Positions 41,847 through 47,660 of a stretch of 64,000 nucleotides of DNA are shown here, in pieces (the first letter of the stretch is position 1; each line of letters begins with the position of its first letter). The notes beneath the pieces are model-generated. The model ran no database searches, was not told the DNA's origin, and worked only from the letters and a program-made list of their open reading frames with translations. Position numbers and translations under genes: made by a program. The DNA is from an uncultured Bacilli bacterium (GTDB lineage Bacteria > Bacillota_I > Bacilli_A > RF39 > UBA660), in assembly GCA_949451605.1 (NCBI GenBank), contig CASTSB010000001.1:1-64000 (forward strand). Direction: 5' to 3'.

Positions 41847-43499
41847 TTGAGTAAAATTAAGATTTTTAGTCTTGGTGGTTTAAATGAAAACGGAAAAAAT
41901 ATGTATATAGTTAATGTAGATAAAGATATTTTTGTTTTCGATGCAGGACTAAAGTATGATAATGATGTCAATTTAGGAGTTGATTATATTATTCCTAATT
42001 TTGACTATTTAATTAAAAATAAAAAAAGTATAAAAGGTATTTTCTTGACTCATGGTCATGAAGGTAATATGGGGGCAATTCCAGATATTTTAGAGAGCCT
42101 TCCAGATGTTCCTATATATGGAACTAAACTTACATTAGAAATAGTTAAAAATGATTTAACAAAAGAACAAATAGAAAAGACTAGCTTTAAAGAAATTAGA
42201 CCTCATTCTAAACTTGAATTTGGTAAAAATGCTTTGTTTCCAATTAGTGTTACACATTCAATTCCAGATGCAGTTTGTTATGTATTATATACAGAAGATG
42301 GAGCAATTGTTTATACAGGAGACTTTGTATTTGATCCTACTATGATGGGAGCGTATAAAACTGATATTGGTAAACTTGCATATGTTGGAAAACAAGGAGT
42401 ACTTTGCTTACTATGTGAGTCTTTCTATGCTGATAGGGAAGGTCATACTTCACCTAACAATAGAACTAGTGGTTTTATTAGAGAGGTGCTTAATAAAAAT
42501 GATCATAGAATTATTTGTACAATATTCCCAGGACATTATCAAAGAATACAAGAAATATTAGATGAAGTTAGTACAACACATAGAAAAGTTGTTATAATGG
42601 GAAAGAGTTTACAAGAAACAATTAAAAGAGCAATTGATGAAGGCTACATTAAAGCAGATGTTAGTATCTTTGGTTCTTTACAAGATTTAGAAGTCAGAGA
42701 TACGATTGTATTAATTTCTGATGAGAAAGAAAAGCCATTTGCTAATTTAGAAAGAATTATTAAAGGTTACGATAAATTTATAAAAATAAAAGAAACTGAT
42801 ACTATTTTTATTACAGAGGCAAGTTATCCTGGAATAGAAAAAAGAATGGCAATTATTATGGATGATATTGCTATGCTTGGGGCTAATGCTGTTAGCCTAT
42901 CTAGTAAAAAACATTTACTACATCATGCTTCACGTGAAGATTTAATGTTAATGATTAATTTAATGAATCCGAAATATTATTTTCCAGTTAAGGGTGAGTA
43001 TCGTCAACAATATGCTAATGGAGATATTGCTTATGAGCTTGGAATCCCTAAAGAAAATATTTTACTTAAACTTAATGGGGATGTAGTTACTTTTGAAAAA
43101 GGAAAGTTAAAAGAGACTAATGAACATGTTGAAGTTGATGAAATATTAATTGATGGAAAGAGCCAAGGAGATATAGGCAACCTAGTTTTAAAAGATAGGG
43201 AAATGCTTGGTGAAAATGGAATAGTTATTATTAGTTGTACTTTAGATAGAAATACTAAAGAAATAGTAGGTGGACCTGAAATATTAACTAGAGGATTTAT
43301 TTATGTAAAAGAGAGCCAGGATTTATTGGAAGAGACTAAAAAGGTTTCTCGTGAGGTTATTGAATCTAATATCGAAATCAATAGTAAAAGAGTTGATTAT
43401 TCAAAAATAAAAAATGATGTTAGAGATGTTTTAGGAAAGTTCTTTTATAAAGAAACTGAATCTAAACCTATGATTATTACAGTTATTCAAGAGGTTTAA
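41847..43499 (+). CDS. rnj: RNase J family protein with altered metal-binding motif
   Basis: A 550-residue member of the RNase J family: metallo-beta-lactamase and beta-CASP domains with GVDYIIPNFDYL, THSIPDAVCYVLYT, YTGDFVFDP, NLMNPKYYFPVKGEYR and the C-terminal domain. The HxHxDH motif reads HGHEGN (His69, His71, then Gly73 and Asn74), and the later SD(S)TN and GHGS motifs read CESFYADR and HHASRED. It is probably an RNase J2-like partner of low activity, a full J1 being elsewhere. The earliest in-frame start is TTG 41847; the ribosome site (GAGAGGAG) is unusually distant and is better placed for an ATG that opens a two-codon ORF. Confidence 0.88.
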   Translation: MSKIKIFSLGGLNENGKNMYIVNVDKDIFVFDAGLKYDNDVNLGVDYIIPNFDYLIKNKKSIKGIFLTHGHEGNMGAIPDILESLPDVPIYGTKLTLEIVKNDLTKEQIEKTSFKEIRPHSKLEFGKNALFPISVTHSIPDAVCYVLYTEDGAIVYTGDFVFDPTMMGAYKTDIGKLAYVGKQGVLCLLCESFYADREGHTSPNNRTSGFIREVLNKNDHRIICTIFPGHYQRIQEILDEVSTTHRKVVIMGKSLQETIKRAIDEGYIKADVSIFGSLQDLEVRDTIVLISDEKEKPFANLERIIKGYDKFIKIKETDTIFITEASYPGIEKRMAIIMDDIAMLGANAVSLSSKKHLLHHASREDLMLMINLMNPKYYFPVKGEYRQQYANGDIAYELGIPKENILLKLNGDVVTFEKGKLKETNEHVEVDEILIDGKSQGDIGNLVLKDREMLGENGIVIISCTLDRNTKEIVGGPEILTRGFIYVKESQDLLEETKKVSREVIESNIEINSKRVDYSKIKNDVRDVLGKFFYKETESKPMIITVIQEV

Positions 43500-43504
43500 A
43501 TTAA

Positions 43505-43526
43505 TCTAGACTTAGGTCTAGGTTTA
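43505..43526 (+). terminator. Weak terminator or processing hairpin after the RNase J gene
   Basis: CTAGAC (43506-43511) and GTCTAG (43516-43521) form a six-base-pair hairpin with a TTAG loop and a weak T-rich tail, directly before the tRNA gene. Confidence 0.35.
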
Positions 43527-43527
43527 T

Positions 43528-43604
43528 GTCCCCGTAGCTCAGCAGGATAGAGCAATCGCCTCCTAAGCGATAGGTCGTTGGTTCAATTCCAATCGAGGAC
43601 GCCA
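43528..43604 (+). tRNA. tRNA-Arg (anticodon CCU)
   Basis: A complete cloverleaf with encoded CCA (43602-43604). The acceptor GTCCCCG/CGAGGAC has one C-A mismatch. The anticodon stem ATCGC/GCGAT encloses loop CTCCTAA, giving anticodon CCT at 43562-43564 (reads AGG). The T arm is GTTGG-TTCAATT-CCAAT. Arg-CCU genes are a frequent integration site for mobile elements. A partial second copy lies 430 bases downstream. Confidence 0.95.
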
Positions 43605-43614
43605 TATGTATTTG

Positions 43615-43638
43615 AAAGACTTGTAAAAAGTCTTTTTT
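43615..43638 (+). terminator. Terminator after tRNA-Arg
   Basis: AAAGACTT (43615-43622) pairs with AAGTCTTT (43628-43635), followed by T residues, about ten bases after the tRNA 3' end. Confidence 0.75.
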
Positions 43639-43686
43639 TATGTTATTATGAATTTGTCAAGGAAACTTGCATAAAATAAAAAAAGG

Positions 43687-43770
43687 GAAGACTTAACTTT
43701 GCAGAGTTGAGTACTTGCTCATAAAATGGTTAAGCACTTAATCTATGAGATTGAGTGCTGTTTTTCTTTT
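43687..43770 (+). ncRNA. Candidate antisense RNA (antitoxin) opposite the toxin mRNA 3' part
   Basis: A candidate promoter (TTGTCA 43654-43659, 17-base spacer, TAAAAA 43677-43682) precedes about 80 bases ending in a strong terminator: AGCACTTAATC (43733-43743), loop TATGA, GATTGAGTGCT (43749-43759) and a T-rich tail to 43770. It is convergent with the toxin ORF and would be complementary to the 3' untranslated part of its mRNA, as in TxpA/RatA-type systems. No ORF is present. The -10 is weak. Confidence 0.4.
43733..43770 (+). terminator. Strong terminator of the candidate antisense RNA
   Basis: An 11-base-pair stem (43733-43743 with 43749-43759, one T-G wobble), loop TATGA, and a T-rich tail on the plus strand. 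It lacks a T tail in the minus direction, so it should stop only the plus-strand RNA. Confidence 0.75.
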
Positions 43771-43778
43771 ATTGTTTA

Positions 43779-43862
43779 CTATTTTACTGATGTAAAAAGT
43801 AGGCCAATTAGTAAGAAGATAATAATGATTAAAGATAGAATTAAAAAATCCTTCTTATGCAT
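43779..43862 (-). CDS. 27-residue hydrophobic peptide, candidate type I toxin
   Basis: A minus-strand ORF encoding a basic N-terminus (MHKKD), a single uninterrupted hydrophobic helix (residues 6-24) and a short TSVK tail: the design of membrane-acting type I toxins and holin-like toxins. Its ribosome site GGAAGGAGG is perfect, nine bases before the ATG. A promoter (TTGTTT-17-TATAAT, 43927-43955) starts the mRNA near 43920. The flanking inverted repeats would pair the mRNA ends. No family match is claimed; the toxin role is inference from architecture. Confidence 0.5.
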   Translation of the reverse strand: MHKKDFLILSLIIIIFLLIGLLFTSVK

Positions 43863-43926
43863 AACTATCAGCCTCCTTCCTTATTAGAAGTTGGCAAGCA
43901 CTCAACAGTTAAGTTTCCCTAAATAA

Positions 43927-43955
43927 ATTATAATATATAATTTTTATTAAAACAA
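43927..43955 (-). promoter_or_regulatory. Promoter of the toxin-like gene
   Basis: On the minus strand, TTGTTT (43950-43955), exactly 17 bases, and TATAAT (43927-43932). The predicted transcript begins near 43920, at the edge of the right inverted-repeat arm. Confidence 0.65.
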
Positions 43956-43968
43956 TCGAACAAGAAAG

Positions 43969-44033
43969 TCAGTAGATAGAGCAATTGCCTCTTAAGCGAT
44001 AGGCCGTTGGTTCAATTCCAATCGAGGACGCCA
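43969..44033 (+). pseudogene. Truncated copy of tRNA-Arg (3' two-thirds)
   Basis: Sixty-five bases match the tRNA-Arg gene (43539-43604) with about five differences, including CCA and the following TATGTA, but the 5' acceptor strand and most of the D stem are absent, so no tRNA can form. The anticodon triplet has changed to CTT. A repeated tRNA 3' end is the usual footprint of site-specific integration or of recombination between tRNA copies. Confidence 0.8.
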
Positions 44034-44046
44034 TATGTAACATAAA

Positions 44047-44077
44047 GCTGATTCATTTGAATTGGTTTTTTTTGTCG
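44047..44077 (+). terminator. Terminator-like hairpin after the tRNA copy
   Basis: GCTGATTC and GAATTGGT can pair through several wobble pairs around ATTT, followed by eight T. It probably descends from, or still serves as, a tRNA terminator. Confidence 0.5.
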
Positions 44078-44140
44078 CTTTTTATTCGACCTTATTTTTT
44101 CCTATATTTGATAATATTAATATGTCAAGGGGGTGGAAAA

Positions 44141-44206
44141 ATGAGTTGGTTCTTTGCTGCACATCGTTGGTTTATGGATGGTTTAAAATCATTCTTTGGA
44201 TGGTAA
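44141..44206 (+). CDS. 21-residue Trp/Phe-rich peptide
   Basis: A very short ORF with an almost perfect ribosome site (AAGGGGGTGG, five bases before ATG 44141) and a strong terminator immediately after the stop. The peptide starts MSWFFAAH and ends LKSFFGW: three Trp, five Phe, a few basic residues. Plotted on a helix it would be amphipathic and membrane-active. The expression signals on both sides argue that it is translated. It could be a toxin, a signalling or haemolysin-like peptide, or a leader peptide. I know no named match. Confidence 0.55.
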   Translation: MSWFFAAHRWFMDGLKSFFGW

Positions 44207-44230
44207 AAGGATAGAGTAATCTATCCTTTT
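44205..44230. terminator. Bidirectional terminator
   Basis: AAAAGGATAG (44205-44214) and CTATCCTTTT (44221-44230) form a ten-base-pair stem between the 21-residue peptide gene (+) and the convergent lipoprotein gene (-). Confidence 0.85.
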
Positions 44231-44897
44231 AGTTTGTTTGAATTGTAATGGTACTTATACTATTTCCTCGGTATTCATTATTTTCAAAATCGTCTTCTGT
44301 ATCATAGGTAAAGACACTTAATTCAATATTAGACTTTATTTTATAAGAATTTCCTCCTGCTTGTAATTTGATGGAAGTAAAAAGGCTATTTTCATTATAA
44401 TCACTTGTTTCTAAGTGAGAGTAAAAACTTTTACCTTGATTTATATAGTCATCATATAAATAAACTAATATGTATTCAGAATATTCACCGATAGTTGTTT
44501 CTGGATTTAAAATATTAAAACTGATCTTTTCATTTTTTTCATCAGTAAATTTTATATTAAAGCCGATTTTTAGATTAGGATTATTTGCTTTATATTTTTT
44601 AAATTCATTATAAAAAGATTGGCTAAACGAAACGTTAGAAGGAATAAAATCATCATTACTAGGATATATTTGAAAAATATTTATATCATTTAAGGGAGTT
44701 AAAGTAGTACTATATGTTTCTAACTTTTTATTATTGTTATAAATTCCTATTGGAGTATTATTTTGATCTATATATTTTATTTCTTCTTTAATTTCTTTTT
44801 TTATTTTTTCTTCTGTTACTTTGGGAGGGGAAGTCTCTTTTTTATTACAACCTGTAATTAAACATAAAATGATTAGAAAAATACTTAATTTTTTCAT
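44229..44897 (-). CDS. Lipoprotein of unknown function
   Basis: A 222-residue protein with signal peptide and lipobox LITGC (lipidated Cys17), a charged linker (KVTEEKIKKEIKEEIKY) and a beta-rich domain of about 170 residues. I do not recognise the domain. A GAGGTGAAA ribosome site precedes ATG 44897. It is monocistronic and divergent from the gene at 44988. Confidence 0.75.
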   Translation of the reverse strand: MKKLSIFLIILCLITGCNKKETSPPKVTEEKIKKEIKEEIKYIDQNNTPIGIYNNNKKLETYSTTLTPLNDINIFQIYPSNDDFIPSNVSFSQSFYNEFKKYKANNPNLKIGFNIKFTDEKNEKISFNILNPETTIGEYSEYILVYLYDDYINQGKSFYSHLETSDYNENSLFTSIKLQAGGNSYKIKSNIELSVFTYDTEDDFENNEYRGNSISTITIQTN

Positions 44898-44956
44898 GTT
44901 TTCACCTCTTAAATATTATAACAAAATAAAAAGATAATTATATAATTTATTTTTTC

Positions 44957-44965
44957 TGATATAAT
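44957..44965 (+). promoter_or_regulatory. Extended -10 promoter
   Basis: TGATATAAT (TATAAT 44960-44965, TGA in front) lies 22 bases before ATG 44988, with GGAGG between. Confidence 0.5.
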
Positions 44966-44987
44966 TATTTTATAGTTGGAGGATTAA

Positions 44988-45584
44988 ATGGATAATAAAA
45001 GAAGCGTACGTAGAAAAAATAGAAAGATTAAATTTAGTGAAGATTCTTATGTAGACAAATATTACATGAAAAATGGAAAGGCTATTATTCCGATTGAGTT
45101 AGAGAAAGTATCTAGTCTTTATATGGAACATGATTATAAGCAAATGGAATTAAGTGATTCTGTTTGTAAGTATATTGAAGAGATTGCTTACATGTTTCCG
45201 ATAGATACAGATATTGTACTTGAGATACATTGTCCAAAAGTTGATGATGAGACTAAAAAGAAAATGAGAAAAGCGATTAAAAATAATTATGGAATAGAAA
45301 TTGATGATGTTGAATATGAAATGATGCTTCAAAATAGAAGAAGCTTAATACTATTAATATTTGGAGTAGTACTACTTTCTTTTAATATTTTATTAGAACG
45401 TTATTTAGGAAGTATTGTTTCGAATTTTTTATGTGTAGTTTGGTGGGTTGCGATATGGGATATGATTGAAATCCAAGTTTTGGATAAAAGTGATAATAGA
45501 TGGAAAAGACTAAATTACCAACAATTATATGATGCAGAAATTACTTTTGTGTTTGATTTAGATGAGACAGAACTTTTAGATTGA
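44988..45584 (+). CDS. Membrane protein of unknown function
   Basis: A 198-residue protein: basic N-terminus (NKRSVRRKNRKIKF), a soluble region of about 100 residues, two membrane segments (about 117-135 and 140-160) and a C-terminal acidic tail ending FDLDETELLD. No recognised family. It has a GGAGG ribosome site and its own terminator, so it is transcribed alone. Confidence 0.7.
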   Translation: MDNKRSVRRKNRKIKFSEDSYVDKYYMKNGKAIIPIELEKVSSLYMEHDYKQMELSDSVCKYIEEIAYMFPIDTDIVLEIHCPKVDDETKKKMRKAIKNNYGIEIDDVEYEMMLQNRRSLILLIFGVVLLSFNILLERYLGSIVSNFLCVVWWVAIWDMIEIQVLDKSDNRWKRLNYQQLYDAEITFVFDLDETELLD

Positions 45585-45610
45585 AAAACACTTTATGATT
45601 TATTAATTTT

Positions 45611-45636
45611 GATTATACTTAGGTATAATCTTTTTT
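45611..45636 (+). terminator. Rho-independent terminator
   Basis: GATTATAC (45611-45618) and GTATAATC (45623-45630) with loop TTAG and six T. It separates the membrane protein gene from the polymerase gene. Confidence 0.85.
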
Positions 45637-45671
45637 GTATTATTTTTATATTATTGTAAATAATAAAAATA

Positions 45672-47171
45672 ATGTTAAATGATAAGAGAAAATCGATTAA
45701 TAAATTTTATTTTTGTATAGACCTAAAAAGTTTTTATGCCTCTGTTGAATGTGTTAAAAGGGGATTAGATCCTTTAATAACTAATTTGGTAGTAGCTGAT
45801 GTTAGTAGGACTAATAAGACAATTTGTTTAGCTGTTAGTCCATCTCTTAAAGAGTTAGGTATTTCTGGTAGAGCTAGACTTTATGAAGTTGTTAAAGCGG
45901 TTAAAGAAGAAAATAACAGAAGGAAAAATGAATTAAAAAATGAATTTGAAGGGAAGAGTTTTAATTCTTTAGAACTTAGAAATAATCCTAAATTAGAAAT
46001 TGATTATATTATTGCACCACCTAGAATGAGTTCTTATATAGAATATAGTGCTAAAATATATAGTATTTATTTAAATTATTTTTCTAAAGATGATATTCAT
46101 GTTTATTCAATTGATGAAGTTTTTTGTGATGTTTCAAATTATTTGAGACTTTATAAATGTAGCCCTAAGGAGTTAGTAATTAGAGTCCTTAAAGATATAT
46201 TTGATACTACTGGAATTACAGCAACTGCGGGGATTGGTACTAATCTTTATTTAGCAAAGGTTGCGATGGATATTATTGCGAAACATACTGAGGCAAATGA
46301 ATTTGGAGTTAGAGTTGCATCTTTAGATATTGAAAGTTATAGAAAAAAGTTATGGACACATGTTCCGTTAACTGATTTTTGGAGAATTGGTAAAGGATAT
46401 TATAATAAGCTTAAGGAGTATAAAATTTATACAATGGGTGATATAGCAAGGACTTCAATAGAAAATGAAGATTTACTTTACAAGCTATTTGGGATAGATG
46501 CCGAACTATTAATAGATCATGCTTGGGGAGTAGAACCTTGTACTATAGAAGATATAAAAAAATATAAACCTAAAAGTAGTAGCTTAAGTTCTTCTCAAGT
46601 CTTACATTTTCCATATGACTTTTGGAAAGCTAAAGTAATTGTTAAGGAAATGACAGATTTATTAACCTTAGATTTAATTAAAAATAAATTATTTACTAAA
46701 CAAATAAGTATGACAATCCATTATGATGTTTCTAATATTACTAATGGTAGGAGTATCTTTAATAATGAAAATACCTCACTTGATTCTTATAACAGAGTGG
46801 TTCCAAAACCAAATCATGGCTCAATTAATCTAGAATCTTATACTGCATCTTTTAGTCTGCTTTTGGAAAATAGTTTGAAATTATACGAAAGTATTACAAA
46901 TAGAAAATTACTTATTAGAAAAATTAGTATTTCTTTTAATAATCTTATAGATGATACATTTGCTAAAACGAAAAGAATAGATCAAATTTCATTGTTTGAT
47001 AGCTTTTCAAAATTAGATGCTAATTATTTGGAAAAGGAAGAAAAACTTCAACAAACATTATTAGAATTAAAAATAAAATATGGAAAAAATTCGATATTAA
47101 AGGCTATGGATTTAGAAGAAGGTGCTACTACAAAAGAGAGGAATGAGGAAATTGGAGGACATAAAGCGTAG
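45672..47171 (+). CDS. Y-family DNA polymerase (UvrX/ImpB type)
   Basis: A 499-residue translesion polymerase: FCIDLKSFYASVECVKRG with the first catalytic Asp, YSIDEVFCDVS with the Asp-Glu pair, the helix-hairpin-helix-like WRIGKGYYNKLKEYKIYTMGDIA, and a little-finger domain with a C-terminal KRIDQISLFD clamp-binding-like motif (QISLF). It copies damaged DNA. The YolD-like gene downstream, overlapping by 29 bases, is the usual partner. I see no GAAC-N4-GTTC SOS box upstream. The ATG has a poor ribosome site. Confidence 0.92.
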   Translation: MLNDKRKSINKFYFCIDLKSFYASVECVKRGLDPLITNLVVADVSRTNKTICLAVSPSLKELGISGRARLYEVVKAVKEENNRRKNELKNEFEGKSFNSLELRNNPKLEIDYIIAPPRMSSYIEYSAKIYSIYLNYFSKDDIHVYSIDEVFCDVSNYLRLYKCSPKELVIRVLKDIFDTTGITATAGIGTNLYLAKVAMDIIAKHTEANEFGVRVASLDIESYRKKLWTHVPLTDFWRIGKGYYNKLKEYKIYTMGDIARTSIENEDLLYKLFGIDAELLIDHAWGVEPCTIEDIKKYKPKSSSLSSSQVLHFPYDFWKAKVIVKEMTDLLTLDLIKNKLFTKQISMTIHYDVSNITNGRSIFNNENTSLDSYNRVVPKPNHGSINLESYTASFSLLLENSLKLYESITNRKLLIRKISISFNNLIDDTFAKTKRIDQISLFDSFSKLDANYLEKEEKLQQTLLELKIKYGKNSILKAMDLEEGATTKERNEEIGGHKA

Positions 47172-47583
47172 TATTGAAGAGTATAATGATATTATTAATA
47201 TGGATCCACCCGTGTCATTAAAATATCCTAAAATGCCAAAAGAAAGCAGAGCTAAAGAATTTGCTCCTTTTGATGCCTTAACTGGTTTTACAGACTTAAT
47301 CAAAGAAAATGGTAATATTCTTCAAGAAAAGATTCTACTTGATGAAGCTATACAAAATAGGCTAGATGCTAGATTTAATATTTTACTAAAGAATATAGAT
47401 TTAAAACCCTTAGTTTCTATTACTTATTTTTTAAGTAAAAAAAATACAGAAGGAAATTATGTAATAGCTAATGGATATGTAAAAAAAATAGATTTAATAA
47501 AAAGGGTAATTATTTTAAAAGAGGGAACAATTATTAATTTTGACAATATAATAGATATTAAGAGTAAAATTTTTGATGAATAG
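47143..47583 (+). CDS. YolD-like protein
   Basis: A 146-residue member of the YolD family: NMDPPVSLKYPKMPKESRAKEFAPFDALTGF is the N-terminal YolD signature, followed by a barrel domain with a long strand (NYVIANGYVKKIDLIKRVIIL). YolD proteins accompany UvrX/UmuC-like polymerases in Bacillota and are thought to play a UmuD-like role. The start may be ATG 47143 or TTG 47152; both lie inside the end of the polymerase gene. Confidence 0.85.
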   Translation: MRKLEDIKRSIEEYNDIINMDPPVSLKYPKMPKESRAKEFAPFDALTGFTDLIKENGNILQEKILLDEAIQNRLDARFNILLKNIDLKPLVSITYFLSKKNTEGNYVIANGYVKKIDLIKRVIILKEGTIINFDNIIDIKSKIFDE

Positions 47584-47660
47584 AAAATGTCTTTAGAAAA
47601 GTGACACATTAATAATATAGATTTAGTAAGATGGTAATGTACTTAAGGGGGTATATTATT

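Larger units (their letters stand above)
43685..43919. repeat. Inverted repeat flanking the toxin-like ORF
   Basis: The segment 43685-43718 (starting GGGAAGACTTAACT) matches the reverse complement of 43893-43919 (starting, on the minus strand, GGGAAACTTAACTG). The arms agree in GGGAA-ACTTAACT and GTTGAGTRCTTGC, with about seven extra bases in the left arm. In the minus-strand transcript the arms would pair its 5' and 3' ends. They could also be terminal repeats of a small miniature element. Confidence 0.7.

Noticed and set aside
43605-43968. Interpretation of the toxin-like interval as an insertion sequence.
   Set aside because: There is no transposase and no flanking target duplication that I can see. 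A miniature element remains possible because of the inverted arms, and that is noted with the main finding.
43528-44040. Interpretation as the boundary of an intact integrative element.
   Set aside because: Only about 365 bases lie between the tRNA and its partial copy, and no integrase, excisionase or relaxase gene is present in the window; at most it is a remnant.
45637-45671. Search for an SOS (LexA/DinR) box before the Y-family polymerase gene.
   Set aside because: No GAAC-N4-GTTC or close variant is present; only A/T-rich sequence follows the terminator.
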